Assembly (NCBI GenBank): GCA_045560765.1
Contig: JBJKZD010000010.1
Coordinates: 62,001-126,000 of the forward strand
Direction: 5' to 3'
Source of the DNA: UBA9926 sp913064795
GTDB taxonomy: Bacteria; Pseudomonadota; Gammaproteobacteria; Pseudomonadales; Azotimanducaceae
Length of the DNA stretch: 64,000 nt
The notes under the pieces are model-generated. The model ran no database searches, had not been told where the DNA came from, and was given only the letters and a program-made list of their open reading frames with translations. The position numbers and the translations under genes are program-made. This document shows, piece by piece, positions 17,420-27,025 of the stretch; position 1 is the stretch's first letter; each line of letters starts with the position of its first letter.

Positions 17420-18174
17420 AGATAGGGGTGATCGCACTGATTCCTGAAATGCTCTCCGCCGTTAAAGATTTTGGCGTTGTGGGCAGAGCCTTTGAGCGAG
17501 GGCTGGTCGAACTCACAGAAGTTAACCCCAGAGACTTTGCGTTTGATCGTCACAGTACGGTCGATGATCGACCTTATGGCGGTGGTCCCGGAATGGTGCT
17601 CAAAGCAGAGCCTGTCATCGCTGCTGTAGATCATGCCAAGGACTTGCTCGGGGGAGATGCAGTTGTCGTTCACTTTTCGCCCCGGGGGGTACCGCTTGAT
17701 CAGGCCCGGCTGGCCCGTTGGATTGCCGAGGGTAAGCCTCTGATTTTTCTAGCCAGCCGTTACGAAGGGTTGGATCAGCGGGCGATTGATCTGCGTGTTG
17801 ACGAGGAAGTCTGCGTGGGCGACTTTGTGGTCAGCGGCGGCGAACTGCCAGTGATGATGGCCCTCGATGCATTAATTAGGCTGTTACCCGGGGTGCTTGG
17901 AGACGAAAGTTCGAAAAATGATGAGTCTTTTGTTGACGGATTGCTTGAATACCCTCAGTATACGCGTCCTGAAACCGTCATGAACCGTAGGGTGCCAGAG
18001 GTGTTGGTCAGCGGAGACCATCAAAAGATCGCGGTTTGGCGGCAAGAACAGGCGACTTGGGTGACGGAGAGAAGACGACCAGACTTGTCGGTCGAAGGGA
18101 AGAAAACAGGGATAGAAATGCCCCGCGGCGAAGAAGACGCGAGGGATCCAAAGAGTAGGAAAAGTCATGAGTAA
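17416..18174 (+). CDS. trmD: tRNA (guanine-37-N1)-methyltransferase TrmD
   Basis: TrmD makes m1G37 in tRNAs, preventing +1 frameshifting. The 252-residue protein has the SPOUT trefoil-knot motifs FLASRYEGLDQR and VCVGDFVVSGGELPVM, and the conserved GLLEYPQYTRP. ATG 17416 overlaps the rimM stop and fits the family start MKIGVIALIPEM. It overlaps rplS by eight bases. Confidence 0.97.
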   Translation: MKIGVIALIPEMLSAVKDFGVVGRAFERGLVELTEVNPRDFAFDRHSTVDDRPYGGGPGMVLKAEPVIAAVDHAKDLLGGDAVVVHFSPRGVPLDQARLARWIAEGKPLIFLASRYEGLDQRAIDLRVDEEVCVGDFVVSGGELPVMMALDALIRLLPGVLGDESSKNDESFVDGLLEYPQYTRPETVMNRRVPEVLVSGDHQKIAVWRQEQATWVTERRRPDLSVEGKKTGIEMPRGEEDARDPKSRKSHE

Positions 18175-18520
18175 GAACAAGATTATTCAGCAGATCGAAG
18201 AAGCTCAACTGAAAGCAGATGTGCCCGAGTTTGGGCCTGGCGATACCTTGGTGGTTCAGGTGAGGGTTGCTGAGGGTAACCGTCAGCGTCTTCAGGCCTT
18301 TGAGGGTGTCGTGATCGGTAAGCGAAATCGAGGGTTGAACTCAGCATTTACCCTGCGAAAGATGTCCCACGGGGTCGGCGTGGAGCGAACGTTTCAGACG
18401 CATAGCCCGTTGATCGACAGCATTACCGTGAAGCGTCGAGGCGATGTGCGGCAGGCGAAGCTTTACTATTTACGTGAGCGAAGCGGTCGGTCAGCAAGAA
18501 TCAAAGAAAAGCTCAAGTAG
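18167..18520 (+). CDS. rplS: 50S ribosomal protein L19
   Basis: The 117-residue protein has the L19 signatures FGPGDTLVVQVRV, LQAFEGVVIGKRNRGLNSAFTLRKMSHGVGVERTFQTHSP and KLYYLRERSGRSARIKEKL. L19 lies at the 30S-50S interface. It is last gene of the operon; an imperfect 10-bp hairpin (CAGACCCACA/TGTGGTTCTG) follows about 10 bases later but lacks a T-run. Confidence 0.97.
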   Translation: MSKNKIIQQIEEAQLKADVPEFGPGDTLVVQVRVAEGNRQRLQAFEGVVIGKRNRGLNSAFTLRKMSHGVGVERTFQTHSPLIDSITVKRRGDVRQAKLYYLRERSGRSARIKEKLK

Positions 18521-18681
18521 AACGCCGAACAGACCCACACTCTGTGGTTCTGGGCGCAAAATATCACGCAGTTCGTTAAGCCAAGCCTGGTACACACCTG
18601 TTTGAGGGTGGGTCATTGCAGCAGCTGCGGCCCCATGCCTCAATGCAAGCGCAACTCCAAAGACATTTATCTCGAACGAAC

Positions 18682-18724
18682 GGGTCCCCAATGCGCGGGT
18701 TCCAATGCACGGGTTCCAATGCAC
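18682..18724. repeat. 14-15 bp tandem repeat in the rplS-MFS spacer
   Basis: Two identical units gggttccaatgcac (18697-18710, 18711-18724) follow a variant of 15 bases (18682-18696). They sit in a 660-base spacer (18521-19180) where I find no convincing gene. A minus-strand frame across 18491-18724 reads like a possible degenerate protein tail (VFGVALALRHGAAAAAMTHP), but I cannot assign it. Confidence 0.7.
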
Positions 18725-19180
18725 GCACTTCCTATCGACGCTAGAAAATGCAGCGGGGCTCGAGCATCGGCATTCAGGGATTTCCCTGATTACGTGTTAC
18801 GCGGTTTGATGAGCTAAAAATTAACTGCGATAAATTTTGGTTTAGCGGGGCGCCACCACTGCCATGCCTTGAGTCTTGGGAGCCTTAGGGGTCTTAGATC
18901 GAGCGTGAACGCCTGATGCGCCGCGCTTGATGGACCAGACCACCCTTTGCCGCCGCTCATCGGGGAAGCGCCATTCCACCTTGAAAGGCCAAGACCCCTC
19001 GTTGCTGCGGGCGGCTCTAAAAGCGCTGATCCAGTACGGTGGTAGATTGATTCTGTGATTGCGACCCTGTGACTGTCAATTCGGTTGGCTTTGCTCGATG
19101 TTCCTGCAGGATGGAAAGTGCTACATTCGATGGAGTCGTTCATTACGGTCTTGACTGACCCACCTTACAGGCGTGTCTTT

Positions 19181-20503
19181 ATGCAGGAGTCTCCCTCGCT
19201 TCCCTCAGCGTCATCGAATTCGAGCCTTAAGAACTACGGGTTTTTAGGCCTTCTGACTTTGCTGAATGTTATGAACTTTGTCGATCGGCAATTGTTGGCC
19301 AGTTTCTCCAATGACATTGTGCCGGATCTAGGTTTGACCAATACGCAGTTTGGGCTTCTGACTGGCTTGATTTTTTTAACCTTCTACTCCGTGGCAGGGC
19401 TCTTTATGGGGACCCTGGCGGATCGGATGAACAGAACTCGGTTGATCGCTTTTGGTGTTGGATTTTGGAGTATTCTGACAGCGGCTTCGGGTGCGGCGAG
19501 GGGCTTTGTATCGTTGGCTGTGCCGAGAATGCTCATTGGGGTGGGTGAATCTATTTTAACGCCCTCGGCAATGTCCCTTCTTTCCGACCGTTTCCCGGCA
19601 CATCGGCTTGGCTTTGCGTCTGGGTTTTACTACATGGGTGTCCCAATTGGGGTGGGGGTCAGTCTTTTAGTGGTGGGCTACTTGGGACCGATGATCGGTT
19701 GGCGGAACTGTTTTTATCTCCTTGGCGGCATCGGTATCGTACTTGCCCTGGTCATGTTGTTCTTCAAAGACCCAAGGGTTGTTGCAGATCAATCCTCGAA
19801 AACTCAAGAGCGGCAGCAGGGATTTTTGGACTTGCTTGGCATTCTGTTTAAAGCCCTGAAGGCGTCGCCGGCCTTAGTAATGACCATTGCTGGTGGGGTT
19901 GCGTTTCATTTTATCTTAGGCGCGGCCACGTTTGATCAGCTCTGGTATGTTCAAGAGCGCGGCTTTGATAAGGCGGAGATTGCCCAGATTACAGGTTGGA
20001 TTGGTATCACCGCGGGCATCGCCGGTAACCTCTTTGGTGGGTGGGGAAGCGATTATTTTCTTAAGAAAACTGGGGCTGGACGGCCGATGTTCTTATTTCT
20101 TGTCATGTTGCTGCTTGCACCCGTGAGTTTGGCTTACCGTGTGGTTGAGCCCGATCATTGGGTGTTCTGGTTAGGCGTGTTTGCGGGGTTTTTTCAGTTG
20201 GGGTGCTTTTATGGTCCGACATTTTCCACCGTACAAGAATTGGTTCCCGCGAACATTAGAGCCACGGTGGTTGCCTTTTACCTGTTGCTACTCAATCTAG
20301 GCGGTGTTGCGATTGGTGTGACCTGTGCCGGTATTTATATCGATTATTTGATGGCGAGCGGACACCCCGAGCCTTATACCCAGGCTCTGTTGGGTTTTAC
20401 GGTCATTTCTTTTTCGGCGATTCCCCTGTTTTACCTCGCGGGACGCCGTTATCAACAAGATCAAAGACGACTGAACGAGCTTGCCGATGTCGCCGAGGGA
20501 TAA
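19181..20503 (+). CDS. Major facilitator superfamily transporter (spinster-like)
   Basis: About 440 residues with twelve predicted membrane helices. NVMNFVDRQLLASFSNDIVPDLGLTNTQFGLLTG, the loop motif GTLADRMNRTRLIAFG and the GESILTPSAMSLLSD block are typical of the spinster-type MFS branch. The substrate is not predictable. I take ATG 19181 (MQESPSLPSAS) because the longer frame from 19085 adds an unlikely non-membrane stretch. It precedes xerD by 10 bases and is not part of the usual xerD-dsbC neighbourhood, so it may be a local insertion. Confidence 0.85.
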   Translation: MQESPSLPSASSNSSLKNYGFLGLLTLLNVMNFVDRQLLASFSNDIVPDLGLTNTQFGLLTGLIFLTFYSVAGLFMGTLADRMNRTRLIAFGVGFWSILTAASGAARGFVSLAVPRMLIGVGESILTPSAMSLLSDRFPAHRLGFASGFYYMGVPIGVGVSLLVVGYLGPMIGWRNCFYLLGGIGIVLALVMLFFKDPRVVADQSSKTQERQQGFLDLLGILFKALKASPALVMTIAGGVAFHFILGAATFDQLWYVQERGFDKAEIAQITGWIGITAGIAGNLFGGWGSDYFLKKTGAGRPMFLFLVMLLLAPVSLAYRVVEPDHWVFWLGVFAGFFQLGCFYGPTFSTVQELVPANIRATVVAFYLLLLNLGGVAIGVTCAGIYIDYLMASGHPEPYTQALLGFTVISFSAIPLFYLAGRRYQQDQRRLNELADVAEG

Positions 20504-20513
20504 TGGTGCTGTC

Positions 20514-21425
20514 GTGACAACAGAAATCACCCCTGATCACCAACTCGCTATTGAACACTTCTTGGACAGTCGCTGGATGGAGAAGGGGTTGAGTAAAAAC
20601 ACCCTGGAATCCTATGGCCGTGATCTCAGGTACTTTGCGATCTGGTTACAATCTTCGGGCCTGTCCTTGTTGATGGTTCGACGTGAAGATGTTTTGGCTT
20701 ACTTGGCCCATCGATATGAGCGAGGCGTCGCAGGCCGGTCTACAGCTAGAGCTTTGTCCTCGATTCGGTCGTTTTATCATTTCTTGTTACGTGAAGGGCA
20801 AATTAGCAAGGACCCAACCTTGCGGGTTGAGAACCCAAAACTGGGCCGGAAATTACCGGACACTTTGTCCGAAGATGAAGTCGAGGCTTTGTTACAGGCG
20901 CCAGATAGTCAGACCAGCATGGGTTTTCGCGATCGAGCGATGCTCGAGTTGCTTTATGCGACGGGTCTGCGGGTCAGCGAATTAGTGGGTTTGCAGCTTA
21001 GCAATCTTAATCTCAGGCAGGGGGTGCTTAGAGTCGTGGGGAAGGGAGACAAGGAGCGGCTGGTCCCTCTTGGAGAAGAGGCCATTGATTGGGTGACAGC
21101 CTTTATAGAGCAACACCGGATGACATTGATGCAACGCGGTGGCCCGAGCGATGTGCTGTTCCCGAGCAACCGTGGGCGGATGATGACCCGCCAAGCATTC
21201 TGGTACTTGATTAAACGACATGCTGCCCAGGCAGGGATCGGTAGACCCCTCTCACCTCACTCCCTGAGGCATGCTTTTGCGACGCACCTGCTCAATCACG
21301 GCGCCGATTTGAGAGTCGTGCAATTGCTTTTGGGTCACACCGATCTGTCCACAACTCAAATTTATACCCATGTCGCCAAGCACCGAATGCAAGCATTACA
21401 CGCAGCGCACCATCCCCGAGGTTGA
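20514..21425 (+). CDS. xerD: Site-specific tyrosine recombinase XerD
   Basis: XerD with XerC resolves chromosome dimers at dif, under FtsK control. The 303-residue protein has the SAM-like N-terminal domain and catalytic residues in ATGLRVSELVGL (Arg I), HSLRHAFATHLL (H-x-x-R), LLGHTDLSTTQIYTHV (His and Tyr nucleophile). The start is GTG 20514; an earlier frame start would overlap the transporter. dsbC follows, as in many gammaproteobacteria. Confidence 0.95.
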   Translation: MTTEITPDHQLAIEHFLDSRWMEKGLSKNTLESYGRDLRYFAIWLQSSGLSLLMVRREDVLAYLAHRYERGVAGRSTARALSSIRSFYHFLLREGQISKDPTLRVENPKLGRKLPDTLSEDEVEALLQAPDSQTSMGFRDRAMLELLYATGLRVSELVGLQLSNLNLRQGVLRVVGKGDKERLVPLGEEAIDWVTAFIEQHRMTLMQRGGPSDVLFPSNRGRMMTRQAFWYLIKRHAAQAGIGRPLSPHSLRHAFATHLLNHGADLRVVQLLLGHTDLSTTQIYTHVAKHRMQALHAAHHPRG

Positions 21426-21487
21426 ATCCGCTTGTTGGGAGTCTTGTTGATGCTTTAAACTCTGCGCTTGGTCGACTGGGGGAAAAC

Positions 21488-22258
21488 ATGGTTTGCACAG
21501 CAGTTACAAGCGTCCTTCGTCGGGTTCGGCTCAACGCCATCTGTTTGATCGTATTGACCACTTGCGGGCTATCATCGGCGATCGCAGATTCTGAAACCTT
21601 GAAAGCGCTTAATGCGGCGCTTGAATCGAGTGGCTTGCCCATCGAGTCGGTGACTGCCTCTGCCGTCCCAGGTCTTTATGACGTGAAGCTCAGCGACGGG
21701 ACGATACTACTGACAGATACGTCCGGGAGCTACTTTATTCTCGGAGACGTCTATCAGCGGCTGAATCAGCGGTTGGTGAATCTTTCTGAATTGAAACGAA
21801 ATGCTACTCGAAAGCAATTGATCGATGAGCTTCCAGAAAGCCAAATGGTGGTATTTTCTCCTCCTCCGCAACGCAGGAAGGCATCAGTCACCGTTTTCAC
21901 TGACATAGACTGTGGTTATTGCCGCAAACTCCATCAAGAAGTCCCTGAATTGAACCGCCTAGGGATCGCAGTGAGATACCTTGCTTATCCTAGAGCGGGG
22001 ATTGGTTCGGCGAGCTATGACAAAATCGTGTCAGCTTGGTGCGCTCCCGATCAAAAGAAAGCGCTGACTCAAGCCAAAGCAGGGACGGCAATTAAAGCGG
22101 TCTCTTGTGATAATCCTGTTAAAACGCATTTTGAAATGGGCGCGCTTGTGGGGGTGACTGGAACGCCTTCGATCATTTTAGAGGATGGTCGAATATTACC
22201 CGGTTATCTACCCGCGGACCGATTGGCGGCCGAGCTGGGTATTGAAGCCGAAGGCTGA
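21488..22258 (+). CDS. dsbC: Periplasmic disulfide isomerase DsbC
   Basis: DsbC shuffles wrong disulfides in the periplasm and is kept reduced by DsbD. The 256-residue protein has a hydrophobic signal segment (about residues 15-33, ending near SSAIA), an N-terminal dimerisation domain and a thioredoxin fold with the active site CGYC in VFTDIDCGYCRKLHQE, plus the cis-Pro loop GVTGTPSI. A G-rich ribosome site precedes ATG 21488. Confidence 0.93.
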   Translation: MVCTAVTSVLRRVRLNAICLIVLTTCGLSSAIADSETLKALNAALESSGLPIESVTASAVPGLYDVKLSDGTILLTDTSGSYFILGDVYQRLNQRLVNLSELKRNATRKQLIDELPESQMVVFSPPPQRRKASVTVFTDIDCGYCRKLHQEVPELNRLGIAVRYLAYPRAGIGSASYDKIVSAWCAPDQKKALTQAKAGTAIKAVSCDNPVKTHFEMGALVGVTGTPSIILEDGRILPGYLPADRLAAELGIEAEG

Positions 22259-22324
22259 TTGCTCTGGCGAGCGGGTTAAGTTTGGCGATAGCGCATCCGC
22301 TGTGGATTTAAATCTTCTTAAGCG

Positions 22325-22359
22325 TGCCTCTAAAATGGCCCCGAGTGCGTTTTAAGGCA
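22325..22359. other. Hairpin after dsbC
   Basis: TGCCTcTAAAA pairs with TTTTAAGGCA (10 bp with one bulged C). No T-run follows on either side, so it is not a classical terminator. It lies in the 238-base dsbC-alaC spacer, which holds no gene. Confidence 0.4.
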
Positions 22360-22496
22360 AGTTTCCAATGGGCGCCTGACATAACGAAATGAAGCGCCAG
22401 GCACTGCATGCGGCCAGCTGACTCCGCCCAGGCGTGCTCGCCTTGGGTGAATCGAATAAACTGATCGGCTGCGGTGGCGTATCGCGATTGATAGAG

Positions 22497-23705
22497 ATGG
22501 ATATGGAAGACTTTCAGAGAATCCAAAGGCTACCCCCTTACATTTTTAGTATTACCGATGCCTTAAAAAAGGATGCTCGGGCCAGGGGTGAAGACATCAT
22601 TGACTTTGGGATGGGTAATCCAGATCAGCCCACACCACAACACATTGTTGATAAGTTGATCGAAACCGTAAGCCGAGGTGATACGCACCGTTACTCCCAA
22701 TCCAAAGGCATCCCGCGTTTACGTCAAGCGATCTGCAATTGGTATAAAGACCGTTTCCAGGTCACCCTCGATCCGGAATCCGAAGCGATCGTGACTTTGG
22801 GTTCAAAAGAAGGTATCGCTCACTTGGCGATGGGGATTCTTGGCCCTGGCGACTCTGTTTTGGTACCCAATCCTTCCTACCCTGTGCATCCCTACGGATT
22901 TGTCATTGCCGGCGCGGATGTCAGACACGTTCCCTTAACCGATGAGGTTGATTTTTTTTCTGAGTTGGAAAACGCGATCAAAAATACATGGCCAAAACCT
23001 AAAGTTTTGGTATTGAACTTTCCAGGTAATCCGACTGCGCATTGCGTTGAGCTTGAATTTTTTGAGCGAGTGGTAGCGATTGCAAAAGAAAACAACCTTT
23101 GGATTGTCCAGGATCTAGCCTATGCGGATCTCTGTTTTGACGGTTATGTAGCGCCCTCGATTTTACAGGTGGAGGGCGCGAAAGATATTGCGGTTGAGTT
23201 TTTTACGCTTTCCAAGAGTTACAACATGCCGGGATGGCGAGTCGGATTCTGTGTTGGCAACCCGACCTTGGTCGGAGCACTGGCTCGCATGAAGTCCTAT
23301 CTCGACTACGGAAGTTTTACTCCAATCCAAGTGGCTGCGATCGCCGCACTTGAGGGCGATCAAAGCTGCGTGGCTGAGATTCGCGAAATGTATAAGAATC
23401 GTCGAGACGTTTTGTGCGACGGGTTGAATGCGGCAGGCTGGGAAGTGACGCCGCCCAAGGCCACAATGTTTGTGTGGGCTAAGATCCCCGAGCAGTTTCG
23501 TGCAATGGGATCTTTAGAGTTTTCGAAGTACCTCATTACCGAGGCGAAAGTGGCAGTTTCTCCCGGTATCGGTTTCGGTCAGTATGGTGATGACCATGTT
23601 CGATTTGCGCTGATCGAAAACGAACATCGAACCCGCCAGGCGCTGCGCGGGATTAAACGGGTTTTGGCGGATGGGGGGATGAGTCCTCAAACCATAAAGG
23701 AGTAA
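22497..23705 (+). CDS. alaC: Alanine-synthesising PLP aminotransferase (AlaC-like)
   Basis: The 402-residue class I aminotransferase starts MDMEDFQRIQRLPPYIFSITDALKKDARARGEDIIDFGMGNPDQPTP, as in AlaC/YfdZ. The PLP lysine lies in TLSKSYNMPGWRVGFC. AlaC makes alanine from pyruvate and glutamate; LL-diaminopimelate aminotransferases are distant relatives and cannot be fully ruled out. hom follows after three bases, so the two are likely co-transcribed. Confidence 0.88.
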   Translation: MDMEDFQRIQRLPPYIFSITDALKKDARARGEDIIDFGMGNPDQPTPQHIVDKLIETVSRGDTHRYSQSKGIPRLRQAICNWYKDRFQVTLDPESEAIVTLGSKEGIAHLAMGILGPGDSVLVPNPSYPVHPYGFVIAGADVRHVPLTDEVDFFSELENAIKNTWPKPKVLVLNFPGNPTAHCVELEFFERVVAIAKENNLWIVQDLAYADLCFDGYVAPSILQVEGAKDIAVEFFTLSKSYNMPGWRVGFCVGNPTLVGALARMKSYLDYGSFTPIQVAAIAALEGDQSCVAEIREMYKNRRDVLCDGLNAAGWEVTPPKATMFVWAKIPEQFRAMGSLEFSKYLITEAKVAVSPGIGFGQYGDDHVRFALIENEHRTRQALRGIKRVLADGGMSPQTIKE

Positions 23706-23708
23706 TTT

Positions 23709-24978
23709 GTGAAAATCGCAATTTGCGGTGCAGGTACCGTGGGCACAGGGGTCGCTCAAATTCTGCATGACAATGCTGATTTGATTAAGCTCAGGGGCGG
23801 TGAGGCCATAGAGATCGCTGTCGTCGCGTCTAGGCGCCCACCCAGTGAGGGACCGCTGGCAGACCTTGAGTTTACGTCCGATTTGATCTCGGTTTGTGGA
23901 CGCAGCGATGTTGATGTGGTGGTTGAGTTGATGGGCGGTACAACCGATGCCAAACATCTGATCGAAACGTCGCTCAGAGCAGGTAAGTCTGTGGTTACAG
24001 CCAACAAAGCCCTGATCGCCGAGCATGGTGACGATTTGTTTGAAATTGCAGCGAAGCATGACGTCTCTTTGAAATTCGAGGCCTCGGTTGCAGGCAGTAT
24101 CCCGATTATTAAGGTCCTGCAAGAGAGCTTGGCTGGCGCGCGTATTGGTTGGATTGCCGGCATTATTAATGGGACCGCCAACTTCATTTTAACGGAGATG
24201 GCCAGTGAGGGCGTCAGCCGCTCCTTTGATACGGTATTGGCGGAGGCGCAAGCCCTTGGTTATGCCGAGGCCGATCCAACATTTGATATTGATGGGTACA
24301 GATGCCGCTCATAAGCTGGCTATTTTGGGTGCTTTGGCATTTGATCAGCCATTGCGATTTGATCAGGTTCATATCGAAGGGATCGCAGAGATTGATCCCT
24401 CGGATTTTAAGTTCGCGAAAGCCTTTGGATACCGGATCAAGCATCTGGGAGTGGCGAGATCATCGGGAGAATCGCTTGAGATGGCGGTGTATCCTTGCCT
24501 TGTGTCCACCGCAGCGATGCTGTCTGGGATTGACGGCGTGCTCAACGGCGTATTGGTCTCGAGCGAAGCGGCGGGTGAAACATTTTGTTGTGGTGCCGGA
24601 GCAGGCGCTGGACCCACGGGTAATGCGGTGGTCGCTGATCTTATTGATTTGCAGCGTCAGGGTTTGCGCCCTGGTTCTGATGCGCCGAGACGCACGGATG
24701 AATCATTGAAGATGCTTCGACCGGAAGAGACCGAAGCGGGGTTTTATCTGAGAATTACCGTTGAGGACCGGCCCGGAGTCATGTCAGGCATCACGACGGT
24801 GCTTGCAGATTTTGGAATCTCTCTAGATAAAATTATGCAAGAGGATGCGGCGAATCATCGCGCAACCATTGCGCTTGTGACGGACTCCATTGTGCAAGGC
24901 GTGGTCGAGCAGGCGGTCGCAAAGTTAGAGCAGCATGATGCAGTCCTCGGTAAGATTCAAAAAATCAGAGTTTTTTAG
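23709..24978 (+). pseudogene. hom: Homoserine dehydrogenase, with a +1 frameshift in the assembly
   Basis: Hom reduces aspartate semialdehyde to homoserine for threonine and methionine. Frame 1 (GTG start) carries the NAD(P)-binding GAGTVGTG and the substrate segment up to AEADPTFDIDG. After GGG at 24294-24296 the frame breaks, and the conserved TDAAHKLAILGALAF continues one frame over, through GAGAGAGPTGNAVVADL, to a C-terminal ACT domain (FYLRITVEDRPGVMSGI). Removing one G restores about 423 residues, close to the usual 430-435. Everything else is well conserved, so a sequencing indel is as likely as a real mutation. thrC, which often follows hom, is absent. Confidence 0.9.
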
Positions 24979-24990
24979 CAGTCGATCTTG

Positions 24991-26661
24991 GTGAGACTCT
25001 CTAGAAGGCCAGAATCTGCAGGTCCTGAGCCCCTCACGGAAGGTGAATTACTCGGTGTTCGTGGCGTTGTGGGAGATCCTGGTGCAGCCTATCAGCTCAA
25101 GGATCTATTGCCGCCCGACAATCTGCGGGGTGTGACCCAGGCCGCAGCTCGGCTCGCCCGGGCGATTGCGCTTCAAGAAACCATTTTGATTATTGGCGAT
25201 TATGATGCCGATGGTGCAACAAGTTGCGCGCTGATGGTCGAGGGACTGGGTCTGCTTGGGGCATCCGACGTTCGGTATCTTATCCCGAATCGATTTGATT
25301 TGGGTTACGGCTTAAGTCCGAACCTTGTCGATCTGGCCTTGGTCGAAAATCCCGCGCTAATCGTTACGGTTGATCAAGGCATCGTGAGTGTCGATGGCGT
25401 TCGCCATGCCAAGGCCAAAGGTCTTGATGTCATTGTGACCGATCACCATTTGCCCGGTGAGCAGCTACCCCTTGCCGATGCGATTGTGAATCCCAATCAG
25501 CCAGATTGTCATTTCGAGAGCAAGAATTTAGCAGGTGTTGGCGTGGCATTTTATCTGCTGATTGCTCTTAGGCAGGCGCTCGCCGCCGATAACGTCCTTC
25601 CTGAAACAGGTGCACGCTTGGTGAGTTTGCTCGATCTTGTGGCTCTGGGTACGGTGGCAGACCTTGTGGGTCTTGATCCCAACAATCGTCGTCTTGTCCA
25701 GGCGGGTATCCGGCAAATTCGATCCGGCCGCGCCAGACCTGGAATTAAAGCCTTAATTGAGGTGGCTGGACTCGATGACCGAGTTTTGACCACTCAGCAA
25801 ATTGCTTTCAACATTGCGCCGAGATTAAACGCCGCCGGGAGACTCGATGATATGTCGTTGGGGGTCGAATGTTTGCTCGCACCGGTGCACTCCGCGGTTG
25901 AACAAGCCCAAACTTTGGATGCATTAAATCAAGAGCGGCGCAGAATCGAGAAAGAGATGGGTCAGCAGGCGCTTGAATGGCTGCCTGATTTGGCAGCAGA
26001 GTCAGTAGAGGATTTGTTTAGCGTCTGCCTATTTGATCCCCGTTGGCATGAAGGCGTCATTGGTGTCCTTGCTGCAAGGGTGCGCGCCCAGTGCGCTCGG
26101 CCGGTGTTTATTTTTACAGAGGTGGACGGTGCGCTTTTGAAGGGATCAGGTCGTTCAATAGATGGCCTGCACCTTCGGGATTTGTTGGTGGAGGTTGATC
26201 GAGATTGCCAAGGCTTGCTTCAAAAATTTGGGGGTCATGCCATGGCCGCGGGGGTCACAATTCAAAAGCGTGATTTTGAAGTGTTTCGGGATCGATTGAA
26301 TGAGTTTGCAGGGGTACAGTTAAAAGGCCGGAGCCTCGATGAAACCGTTATCAGCGATGGCTTGCCCCTGGCTTTTGATTTGGTGACCGTTGCCGGGTTG
26401 GTACGAGACCATCCCTGGGGACAGGGATTTCCAGCCCCTGTCTTTGATGAACGGCTCGAAGTGCTTGAGCAAAAACTCCTTGCAGGGGGGCACCTTCGTC
26501 TCAAGTTGTTGAGCCCGCGCTTTGATCAGGTTTTAGAGGGGATTTTCTTTAATCGAGATCGAATGATCGAATCGAGAAGTGCGCACTTTGTTTTTAAATT
26601 AGATGTGAACCGCTTTCGTGGCGTCGATCGACCGCAGTTAGTGATTACGCACTGTCTTTAG
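24991..26661 (+). CDS. recJ: Single-strand-specific 5'-3' exonuclease RecJ
   Basis: RecJ degrades single-stranded DNA 5'-3' in RecF-pathway repair and mismatch repair. The 556-residue protein has the DHH motifs DYDADGATSCAL and VTDHHLPG, and the DHHA1 motif GRSIDGLHLRDLL...GGHAMAAGVTI. I use GTG 24991; the TTG just before it is an alternative. It begins about a dozen bases after hom, consistent with an operon. Confidence 0.95.
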   Translation: MRLSRRPESAGPEPLTEGELLGVRGVVGDPGAAYQLKDLLPPDNLRGVTQAAARLARAIALQETILIIGDYDADGATSCALMVEGLGLLGASDVRYLIPNRFDLGYGLSPNLVDLALVENPALIVTVDQGIVSVDGVRHAKAKGLDVIVTDHHLPGEQLPLADAIVNPNQPDCHFESKNLAGVGVAFYLLIALRQALAADNVLPETGARLVSLLDLVALGTVADLVGLDPNNRRLVQAGIRQIRSGRARPGIKALIEVAGLDDRVLTTQQIAFNIAPRLNAAGRLDDMSLGVECLLAPVHSAVEQAQTLDALNQERRRIEKEMGQQALEWLPDLAAESVEDLFSVCLFDPRWHEGVIGVLAARVRAQCARPVFIFTEVDGALLKGSGRSIDGLHLRDLLVEVDRDCQGLLQKFGGHAMAAGVTIQKRDFEVFRDRLNEFAGVQLKGRSLDETVISDGLPLAFDLVTVAGLVRDHPWGQGFPAPVFDERLEVLEQKLLAGGHLRLKLLSPRFDQVLEGIFFNRDRMIESRSAHFVFKLDVNRFRGVDRPQLVITHCL

Positions 26662-26698
26662 CACGGCACATTCGCTGGTTGGGTGAGACCGCTTCGCG

Positions 26699-26704
26699 TA
26701 TAAT
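26699..26704 (+). promoter_or_regulatory. Candidate -10 box upstream of prfB
   Basis: TATAAT in the 364-base recJ-prfB spacer; TGGTTG lies 17 bases upstream as a weak -35. It would give a prfB leader of about 315 bases. Confidence 0.45.
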
Positions 26705-26794
26705 AAGGCTCGTCGAAGAAGTAGCGCCGAATGTGGGTTTTCGTGCTCGAAGCAAGGTCACGCTGAGGGGCGCTAGGCGCAATGGATGGGTCGT

Positions 26795-26830
26795 TGCTGT
26801 AAAAGTTTGAAGTGCTGTAAAAGTTTGAAG
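26795..26830. repeat. 18-bp perfect tandem duplication
   Basis: The unit tgctgtaaaagtttgaag occurs at 26795-26812 and again at 26813-26830, with tgctg starting a third. It is in the recJ-prfB spacer, where I see no gene. Confidence 0.9.
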
Positions 26831-27025
26831 TGCTGGAGAATGCGCGCAGACACGGGATCGGCCTGAATCCGACCTAAAAGAACAGTCCGTAGAGGGACTC
26901 TGATGCTTAGCTACTCTCTTACCCATTAAGGGTATCAAGCATTCCAGGGTAAAACCCATCGCAGGGCGAGGAACCATCAGCGCGCTGAGCCTCCGTTCCC
27001 AATTCAGTTGAAGCAGTAGAAGACC

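Noticed and set aside
18491..18724. Minus-strand 77-residue frame as a gene
   Set aside because: Reads partly like a protein tail, but lacks a plausible start and overlaps the end of rplS; kept only as a possible relic.
23709..24978. Programmed frameshift in hom
   Set aside because: No slippery heptamer, stimulatory Shine-Dalgarno or stop context typical of recoding; one-base homopolymer change is simpler.
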